From assembly GCF_001613005.1 (NCBI RefSeq), contig NZ_BDBN01000018.1, forward strand, positions 62,001 through 126,000: a stretch of DNA of 64,000 nucleotides, written 5' to 3'. Shown here piece after piece: positions 58,394 through 64,000 of the stretch. The stretch's first letter is position 1; every line of letters begins with the position of its first letter. A model generated the notes under the pieces. The model was not told where the DNA came from, made no database searches, and was given only the letters and a program-made list of their open reading frames with translations. This DNA comes from Nocardia nova NBRC 15556 (GTDB lineage Bacteria; Actinomycetota; Actinomycetes; Mycobacteriales; Mycobacteriaceae). The translations under genes were made by a program, and so were the position numbers.

Positions 58394-59476
58394 TCAGTGG
58401 TGGTGCGGCGCGGTGGCCGGGAGTATCACGCGGATCCGTGAGCCGGGTTCGGCGACCGCGATGGAGCCGTGGTGCAGGTCGACCACCCAGCGGGCGATGG
58501 CGAGACCGAGTCCGGTGCCGCCGCCGTCGGTGCTGCCGCCGCGGGTGAAGCGGTCGAAGATGCGCTCGCGTTGCGCGGGAGGAATGCCGGGCCCGTCGTC
58601 CTCGACATCGATGACCAGGTGCTCGCCCGCGATGTGGGCGAGCAGGCGGACTTCGCCGCCGGCGGGGCCGTGCCGGGCGGCGTTGTCCAGCAGGTTCAGC
58701 AACACCGGGTGCAGGCGGGCGCGGTCGGCGTACACGGTGGCGGTGGCGGGATCGATCGTGCTGCGGAAGTGGATACCGCGGCCCAGCGCCGCGGTCATGA
58801 CCTCCGCCTCGGCGGTCACCGTCGCGAAAGTCGGTGCGATATCGAATTGTTCGCGGTCGAGCGGGATCGCTCCGGCCTCGATGCTGGACAGATCGAGGAG
58901 CTCGGAGACGAGGCGCCCGAGCCGTTCGGTCTGTGCCAGTGCGGTTTCCAGTGTTTTCGGATCGGGCTCGGATACGCCGTCCACGAGGTTCTCCAGGACC
59001 GCGTGCAAGGCGGTGATCGGGGTGCGCAACTCGTGCGAGACATTGGCGATCAGTTCGCGGCGCTGCCGGTCGGCGGCGGCGAGGTCGGTCGCCATCCGAT
59101 TGAACGCGTCGGCCAGTTGTCCCACCTCGTCGCGGGAGGACGCGCGCACCCGGCTGGTGTAGTCGCCGTGTGCCATGCGTTGCGCGGCGGCGGTCATCTC
59201 CCGGAGCGGCGTGGTGATGCCGTGCGCCAGGAATTGGGACGACACCAGGGCGATGAGCATCGCGGTCAGTGTGGTCATCGGCGGCAGCCAGCCGATCCGT
59301 TGACTGAACCAGGCGAAGGCGAGCCCACCCGAGAAGGTCATCAGGACGGCCAGTTTGAGTTTGATGGATCGGATTCGATCCAGCGGCCGCGGTAGCCGAT
59401 CCGACAGCTGCGTCACCAGGCTCGCGGCCCGGAGATCGGCACGCTCGCCGGCGTCGAGGTCGGCGCGCGCGCTCAT
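58394..59476 (-). CDS. Sensor histidine kinase
   Basis: 360 residues. Two membrane helices (about 41-58 and 68-86) are joined by a loop of only about ten residues, so it probably senses within the membrane or through a partner. HAMP about 84-137; dimerisation domain with phosphoacceptor H148 in ANVSHELRTPI; ATPase domain with LNLLDNAARH, DDGPGIP and GTGLGLAIARW. It overlaps the response-regulator gene by 4 bp. Signal unknown. The neighbouring DUF4173 protein is a candidate accessory. Confidence 0.92.
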   Translation of the reverse strand: MSARADLDAGERADLRAASLVTQLSDRLPRPLDRIRSIKLKLAVLMTFSGGLAFAWFSQRIGWLPPMTTLTAMLIALVSSQFLAHGITTPLREMTAAAQRMAHGDYTSRVRASSRDEVGQLADAFNRMATDLAAADRQRRELIANVSHELRTPITALHAVLENLVDGVSEPDPKTLETALAQTERLGRLVSELLDLSSIEAGAIPLDREQFDIAPTFATVTAEAEVMTAALGRGIHFRSTIDPATATVYADRARLHPVLLNLLDNAARHGPAGGEVRLLAHIAGEHLVIDVEDDGPGIPPAQRERIFDRFTRGGSTDGGGTGLGLAIARWVVDLHHGSIAVAEPGSRIRVILPATAPHHH

Positions 59477-60174
59477 CGGGTCTCCAGGGCATAGCCGACG
59501 CCGTGGACGGTGCGGATCAGGTCGGCGCCGAGTTTGCGTCGCAACGCCTTGATGTGACTGTCGACGGCCCGGGTACCGGCCGCATCCGCCCAGTCCCAGA
59601 CCTCTTCGAGGAGCCGCTCCCGGGCGAGCACCGCGCGGGGACGCCGGGCGAGACGGGCCAGCAGATCGAATTCCAGCGGAGTGAGCTGGGCTTCGACCCC
59701 GCCGCGCCAGACCCTGCGCTGATCGCTGTCGATGCGCAGATCGCCGACCACGGTGACCGCCCCGCGCTGATCACCGGCGCGTTCGACCCGCCGCAGCAGA
59801 GCATGCACGCGCGCGGTGAGCACCCGCAGCGAGAACGGTTTGGTCAGATAGTCGTCCGCGCCCACCCCGAGTCCGATCAGCTGGTCGGTTTCGTCCGTCC
59901 GCGCGGTGAGCATCAGCACCGGTATCGAGCGCTCGGCCTGGATCCGCCGGCACACCTCCAGCCCGTCGTAGCCGGGCAACATCACGTCGAGGACGACCAG
60001 GTCCGGCTCGAACGTCTCGGCGGCCGCCACCGCCGCGGGACCGTCCGGAGCCGTGGTGACCCTGAACCCTTCGGCCCGCAGCCGAGCCGCCACCGAGTCC
60101 GCGATCGTGGACTCGTCGTCCACGACCAGGATCCGCCGCGCTGTCGTGGCCTCCACCGGTGGGTTCTGTTCCAT
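59473..60174 (-). CDS. OmpR-family response regulator
   Basis: 233 residues: receiver domain with D19/D20 acidic pocket (LVVDDES), phosphoacceptor D63 (VVLDVMLPGYDG), T91 region (MLTART) and K112 (LTKPF); winged-helix domain with LTPLEFDLLARLARRP and DSHIKALRRKLG ending VHGVGYAL. ATG start at 60174. First gene of the RR-HK-DUF4173 transcription unit. Confidence 0.93.
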   Translation of the reverse strand: MEQNPPVEATTARRILVVDDESTIADSVAARLRAEGFRVTTAPDGPAAVAAAETFEPDLVVLDVMLPGYDGLEVCRRIQAERSIPVLMLTARTDETDQLIGLGVGADDYLTKPFSLRVLTARVHALLRRVERAGDQRGAVTVVGDLRIDSDQRRVWRGGVEAQLTPLEFDLLARLARRPRAVLARERLLEEVWDWADAAGTRAVDSHIKALRRKLGADLIRTVHGVGYALETR

Positions 60175-60256
60175 GCTCGGGGAGCCTAGCGAGCTCGTGT
60201 GGAGAGAACCGGTATCAGTTGTGGAGATTCTGTGTGGTCGGCGATGCCGAGGGGCG

Positions 60257-61063
60257 TCAGTCGCGCCGGCTTACGTACGTCAGTAACTCGTTGTGCAGCA
60301 ATCCGTTCGAGGCCGCCGCATTCCCGCTGAGCGGGTTCGGGTTGCCGTCGAAGCCGGTGAAGGTGCCGCCGGCCTCGGTGACGATGATCGCGTTGGCGGC
60401 CATATCGCCCGGCGACAGGCTGGGATCGGCGCAGATGTCGATCGCGCCCTCGGCGAGCATCATGTACGACCAGAATTCGCCGTAGGCCCGGGTGCGCCAC
60501 GCGTCGCGGGACAGGGTGAGGAAGCTGTCCAGGCGGCCGTCGTCCGCCCAGACGGTGACGGTGGAGTAGGCGAACGAGGCGTCGGTCAGGTTCGAAACGC
60601 CGGAAACTCGCAGCCGCGACGCCGAGGTCAAGCTGCGCCCGGTGAAGGCGCCGTGGTCCTTCGCGGCCCACCAGCGGCGGGCGAGTGCGGGCGCGGAGAC
60701 GACGCCGACGATGGGGCGATATCCGCCTTCGGCAACCTCCAGTAGGGAGATCTGCGTGGCCCACACCGGCACACCGCGCACATAGTTCTCGAGTCCGGTG
60801 ATGGCGTCGACCACCCAGCAGCGCGGACCGCCGCCCTCCAGTCCGTCACCCGCGCCCAGGACCGCATCGCGCGGGCGGGATCGGCGCAGCTGGCCCCGGA
60901 CGAGCTTCTCCACGGCGTTCTCGGCGTCGCTCACCGTGGCCATATCCGGTCTCGCCCGGACCGCGAGGTCGAGGCACTTGAACCGGTCCATATTCACCGC
61001 GTCGGCGGAATCGGCGAGAACATGGGCGAACCGGAGATCGTCGTCGAGGTGGTCGTGCACCAC
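60257..61063 (-). CDS. HisN/inositol-monophosphatase family pseudoenzyme
   Basis: 268 residues that follow actinobacterial histidinol-phosphatase HisN closely in framework (VRGVPVWATQISL, RRWWAAKDHGAF, WRTRAYGEFWSYM, EAGGTFTGFDG). Yet all three metal/phosphate motifs are changed: GEE is GAGDG (70-74), DPxDGT is DAITGL (86-91) and the WD pair is GD (219-220). The frame is intact and GC3 is normal, so it is kept as a protein rather than decaying. Without those residues phosphatase activity is unlikely. A regulatory or binding role is possible. Separate from any his operon. Confidence 0.8.
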   Translation of the reverse strand: MVHDHLDDDLRFAHVLADSADAVNMDRFKCLDLAVRARPDMATVSDAENAVEKLVRGQLRRSRPRDAVLGAGDGLEGGGPRCWVVDAITGLENYVRGVPVWATQISLLEVAEGGYRPIVGVVSAPALARRWWAAKDHGAFTGRSLTSASRLRVSGVSNLTDASFAYSTVTVWADDGRLDSFLTLSRDAWRTRAYGEFWSYMMLAEGAIDICADPSLSPGDMAANAIIVTEAGGTFTGFDGNPNPLSGNAAASNGLLHNELLTYVSRRD

Positions 61064-61154
61064 TGCAAGCTATCCGCAGCCGATGAACACTGCCACCGCC
61101 TCGGGTCGGCCCCGGGCACCGCAAGCGCTGGCGAACGGCGCCGGCCGAAGACAC

Positions 61155-62132
61155 TCACAGCTGCGCGAGCCGCGGAGCGGTGCCGCGCGTGCGCACCCAG
61201 ACGCCCGCTTCGCGCGTCAGTTCCGCTGCGCTGCCGAGCAATCCGTCGAGGACCAACGCCCGGCGGACGTGCCGGTGAAAGTCGTGTTCGGCGGTGAACC
61301 CGATACCGCCCAGGACCTGCTGGCAGTGGCGGGCGGCGATCCGCGCGGCATGGCCGGCGGCGGCCTTGGCCAGCAGCGCGCCGAGATCGGTGTCGGCGGT
61401 GGCGAGGGTGGCCTCGGTGCCCTCGATGGCTACCAGGGTTTCGGCCAGGCGGTGCCGGACGGCCTGGTGGGCGGCCAGTGGGCGGCCGAACTGGACCCGG
61501 TCGAGGGCGTGGCGGCGCGCGAGATTCAGCATCGCGCGGCTCGTTCCCGCCAGCCACCAGGAGAGCGCGCGGCGGCCCTCGGCCAGCGGAAGCGTCTCGC
61601 CGGCGGAAACTCGGCGCAGCGGTAGCTCGGGGTCGAGCATCGGCGGTGCGGAAAAGTGTTGTGCAGCAATCGAATCAGGACCACTGCGCACGGCGCCGGA
61701 GTCGCGGTCGGCACCCGTGGCCGACCGGCCTGTCGGGTCCATCGCATCGGGCCGGGAACCGCCCGGCGTGCCGCCGACGATCGGATCGGCCCCGGGATCG
61801 ACCGCGGTCCGGCTGGGCGCAGCCGGAGCGGATGGAGCTACGCCGGTTCGCTCCCACATGATCCAGCGCCCACCGGTAAAGGGAAGCGCGACCCGGGCAG
61901 GCAGGTCGCGGCCGGCGGCGTGCGCGATAACGTCGTTGAGAACGGGAGCATGGGCGCCGGTCTCACCGAGCAGCCGGAATACCAGAGGTATCGCCACTTC
62001 CGGAGCTTCGATCAGCAGGTCGAGCCATCCGAAGTCGAGGAGCGCGTGATCCAGCGCGTCACCCGTGCTGCCGGTCATGGTGGCGCGCAGGCTGTCGCTC
62101 AGCAGTGCGATCTCATCGGCGTCCATGGTCAT
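61155..62132 (-). CDS. Acyl-CoA dehydrogenase, small subunit of a split pair, with low-complexity insert
   Basis: 325 residues. The C-terminal domain holds RVQFGRPLAAHQAVRHRLAET and QVLGGIGFTAEHDFHRHVRRAL. Between about residues 97 and 160 the beta domain is replaced by a Pro/Ala/Ser/Asp/Gly-rich stretch without predicted structure. The usual catalytic glutamates are absent. It lies downstream of the larger dehydrogenase with a 135-bp gap, unlike the overlapping pairs elsewhere. Probably the structural partner of that enzyme. Confidence 0.78.
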   Translation of the reverse strand: MTMDADEIALLSDSLRATMTGSTGDALDHALLDFGWLDLLIEAPEVAIPLVFRLLGETGAHAPVLNDVIAHAAGRDLPARVALPFTGGRWIMWERTGVAPSAPAAPSRTAVDPGADPIVGGTPGGSRPDAMDPTGRSATGADRDSGAVRSGPDSIAAQHFSAPPMLDPELPLRRVSAGETLPLAEGRRALSWWLAGTSRAMLNLARRHALDRVQFGRPLAAHQAVRHRLAETLVAIEGTEATLATADTDLGALLAKAAAGHAARIAARHCQQVLGGIGFTAEHDFHRHVRRALVLDGLLGSAAELTREAGVWVRTRGTAPRLAQL

Positions 62133-62267
62133 CCGTTCGAAACTCGTTGCGTTGCGGTGCGCCCGGGGCCGCTGTTCTGTGGCGGCAGGACCGGGACAGG
62201 CCTTCGCGGCTTATAGCGAGTTGGGTCCGCACGCGGCAACAACGCGCGGCAGATGAACACCCGCGTC

Positions 62268-63365
62268 TCATTCCCGCCCCAAATCGAGCAGGCGGCGCGC
62301 GATGATATTGCGCTGGATCTCGGCGGTCCCGCCGTAGATCGTGGCCGCCCGAGAATACAGATATTCGGTACGCCATTCCTCGTTGTCGAATTCGACTGCG
62401 CCCGGGAGCATGTCGCGCGCGGTGTCGAACAGCTGCTGTTCTGCGGTGGCCAGCAGCACCTTGTCGATCGAGGTCTCCGGACCGAGCCGCTGTCCGTCCG
62501 CCAGCCGCCGCTGCGTGGCGTACGAGCGGCAGCGCACGGTGTGCAGCGCGAGATAGGCAGCGCCCAGGGCGGCGTCGTCGCGCAGGTCCGTGTCCGCGAT
62601 CAGCGCGTCCAATCGCGTGAACAGGTAGGCGATCCGGTGCCAGAAGCAGGTGGACCGCTCGTGCGGCAGCAGATCCATCGCCACCCGCCAGCCGTCCCCG
62701 GGCTTGCCCAGCATGCGATCGCCGGGCACGACGACGTCGTCGAAATACACTTCGGCGAATTCGTCGACGCCGTGCATGGTCCGCAGTGGGCGCGCGGTGA
62801 TCCCGGGGGAGTCCATATCGATGAAGAACGCGGTGATGCCCTCGTGGCCCGGCGCGGTGCGGGTCAGCAGGACACAGCGGGCGGAGTACTGGGCCAAGCT
62901 GGTCCAGACCTTCTGGCCGCTGATGATCCACTTGCCGCCGTCGGCAACGGCTTTGGTGCTCAGGGACGCCAAATCGCTACCGGAACCCGGTTCGGAGAAC
63001 CCCTGGCACCACTGTTCGCGCCCCGACAGCAGCGCGGGCACCATCGCGGCGGCCAGTTCCGGCCGGGCGTAGGAGATCATCGTGGGCGCCAGCACTTCCA
63101 CCATCGAGTAGATGCCGGGTTCGGCCAGGCCGCGGGTGGCGACTTCCTCACCGAGTACCGCTCGCAGCACCGCGGGCCCGCCGAGCCCGCCGACCTGTTC
63201 GGGCCAGCCGTGGCGCATCCAGCCGGCGTCGAAGAGGGCGCGCCGCACCCGGGCCAGCTGGGCCACCTGGCCGTCGAGACTGCGATCCGGGCCCGGCGTG
63301 AGATCGTGGTCCGCCAGCCATCGCCGCAGATCGTCCCGAAACGTCGCGATATCCGTGGTACCCAT
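62268..63365 (-). CDS. Acyl-CoA dehydrogenase, catalytic subunit
   Basis: 365 residues from ATG 63365 (GAGGGA upstream; an in-frame GTG at 63386 is possible). GFSEPGSGSDLASLSTKA and VWTSLAQYSARCVLLTRT form the flavin/beta domain. DLLPHERSTCFWH carries the probable base. It ends TIYGGTAEIQRNIIARRLL with Gly at the MCAD base position. The pattern is identical to the catalytic subunits at 41495 and 53028. Upstream lie a SnoaL-like gene and an amidohydrolase on the same strand, likely one operon. Confidence 0.86.
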   Translation of the reverse strand: MGTTDIATFRDDLRRWLADHDLTPGPDRSLDGQVAQLARVRRALFDAGWMRHGWPEQVGGLGGPAVLRAVLGEEVATRGLAEPGIYSMVEVLAPTMISYARPELAAAMVPALLSGREQWCQGFSEPGSGSDLASLSTKAVADGGKWIISGQKVWTSLAQYSARCVLLTRTAPGHEGITAFFIDMDSPGITARPLRTMHGVDEFAEVYFDDVVVPGDRMLGKPGDGWRVAMDLLPHERSTCFWHRIAYLFTRLDALIADTDLRDDAALGAAYLALHTVRCRSYATQRRLADGQRLGPETSIDKVLLATAEQQLFDTARDMLPGAVEFDNEEWRTEYLYSRAATIYGGTAEIQRNIIARRLLDLGRE

Positions 63366-63419
63366 CTCTGCGATTCCCTCGATCACTGTGTGCGAACGTC
63401 ACTTTCGGGCCGGGGCCGC

Positions 63420-63836
63420 TCACACGGCAGGGCGGTCGAATGCGTGCGGGATACCGGAATCGTGGTCGCCGCTGCGCCGGATGAAGGTCATTCTGCGGGT
63501 TTTGATCCGCCAGCCGTCGTCGGTGCGGACATAGGTGTCGCTGTAGTAGCCGATCCGCATGTCGTGGGTGGAGTGCTCGACGAAGCACAACGTCTGCGTG
63601 CCGGAGGCGTCGTCGCCGTCGAGTTCGAGCACCGGTGTGCCGGTCAGGAACAGGCCCTTGGGCGCGGCCGCCACGAGCTCCGGGAACACGTCGAGGTTAT
63701 AGGTGTCGCCGAAGGCACTGTAGGTGCCGTCGGGGGCGAAAACGCTCAACAGCCCCTCGATATCGCCCTTCGTGATGGTGACCGCGTAGCGCGCCAGCAG
63801 CTGCTGGATATCGAGCAGATCGTCATTTCTGGACAT
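63420..63836 (-). CDS. SnoaL-like / NTF2-fold protein
   Basis: 138 residues with the NTF2-like pattern: LDIQQLLARYAVTITKGDIEGLLSVFAPDGTYSAFG, a central strand pair ending CFVEHSTHDMRIGYYSDTYVRTDDGWRIKTRRMTF. Such domains serve as hydratases, isomerases or ring-opening aids in polyketide and steroid routes, but catalytic residues cannot be assigned here. It overlaps the amidohydrolase stop by 14 bp, so the two are coupled. Confidence 0.82.
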   Translation of the reverse strand: MSRNDDLLDIQQLLARYAVTITKGDIEGLLSVFAPDGTYSAFGDTYNLDVFPELVAAAPKGLFLTGTPVLELDGDDASGTQTLCFVEHSTHDMRIGYYSDTYVRTDDGWRIKTRRMTFIRRSGDHDSGIPHAFDRPAV

Positions 63837-64000
63837 ACACTTTTCCGCCTTTCATCACGAATCGCACATCCTGGGTCACGGTGATGTCGTCCACGGGATT
63901 GCCCGGCACACCGATGATGTCGGCCAGCAGGCCGGGCGCGATCCGGCCGCGGTCGTCGGCGTCGATGAGTTCGGCGGCGTTGATCGTGCCGGCGCGCAAC
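63823..64000 (-). CDS. Amidohydrolase family protein (C-terminal fragment, continues past window)
   Basis: The last 58 codons of an amidohydrolase: GRIAPGLLADIIGVPGNPVDDITVTQDVRFVMKGGKVY is the hallmark C-terminal beta-sandwich of imidazolonepropionase-like metal-dependent hydrolases. The metal-binding core lies beyond position 64000. First visible gene of the operon leading into the SnoaL-like protein and dehydrogenase pair. Substrate unknown. Confidence 0.8.
   Translation of the reverse strand, partial: LRAGTINAAELIDADDRGRIAPGLLADIIGVPGNPVDDITVTQDVRFVMKGGKVYVQK

Noticed and set aside
1..64000. tRNA, rRNA, CRISPR arrays, transposases, phage genes, attachment sites
   Set aside because: None recognised on either strand. 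Gene neighbourhoods and composition look chromosomal and uniform.

Overview
The window reads as chromosomal DNA of a mycolate-producing actinobacterium, most likely Nocardia or a close relative. The evidence is very high GC with strong GC3 bias, dense operons with 4-bp stop/start overlaps, many GTG starts, candidate leaderless promoters, an Emb-type arabinosyltransferase (a family of the Mycobacteriales), an MTB12-like lipoprotein, F420-type LLM oxidoreductases and a great many acyl-CoA genes. The genus is inferred, not proven. I see no rRNA, tRNA, CRISPR array, insertion sequence or prophage.

Layout. 1-7.6 kb: a catabolic unit (amino-acid permease, two crotonases, an NDP-forming acyl-CoA synthetase, a D-2-hydroxyacid dehydrogenase) closed by an RpiR regulator. 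7.7-9.6 kb: small secreted or membrane proteins, a nickel-binding-type DUF4242 protein and a papain-like peptidase. 9.7-12.9 kb: a sugar ABC importer without ATPase. 13.2-17 kb: an ArsR regulator between two SRPBCC genes, a GNAT enzyme and small membrane proteins. 17.2-26.5 kb: an AraC regulator, a cholesterol-oxidase-like GMC enzyme, a 5'-truncated acyl-CoA ligase, an acyl-CoA dehydrogenase, and a TetR gene divergent from a 989-residue SRPBCC/thiolase-like/crotonase fusion. 26.5-35.5 kb: a BBE-type flavoenzyme with an AfsR-type regulator, a small secreted peptide, a Mut7-C nuclease and an orphan Emb arabinosyltransferase.

35.9-55 kb is the metabolic core: LLM enzymes, a class III CoA-transferase, a ferredoxin-type reductase, two acyl-CoA ligases, two split acyl-CoA dehydrogenase pairs, crotonases, SDRs, a thiolase, a MeaB GTPase, a TesB thioesterase and a TetR regulator. 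Four promoters in it carry the palindrome GAGAAT-N4-TTCTC. I infer a single regulon for degrading an unidentified hydrophobic (terpenoid, steroid or branched) acid through CoA thioesters. A further promoter carries a KstR-type box. 55.7-60.2 kb holds CysQ, a DUF4173 membrane protein and a two-component system. 60.3-64 kb holds a HisN-family protein that has lost its catalytic motifs, a third split acyl-CoA dehydrogenase pair, a SnoaL-like protein and the end of an amidohydrolase.

Strongest leads: the four-site regulon, the three-domain fusion, the coupled active-site swap among the crotonases, the HisN pseudoenzyme, and the twin-operator ArsR switch.
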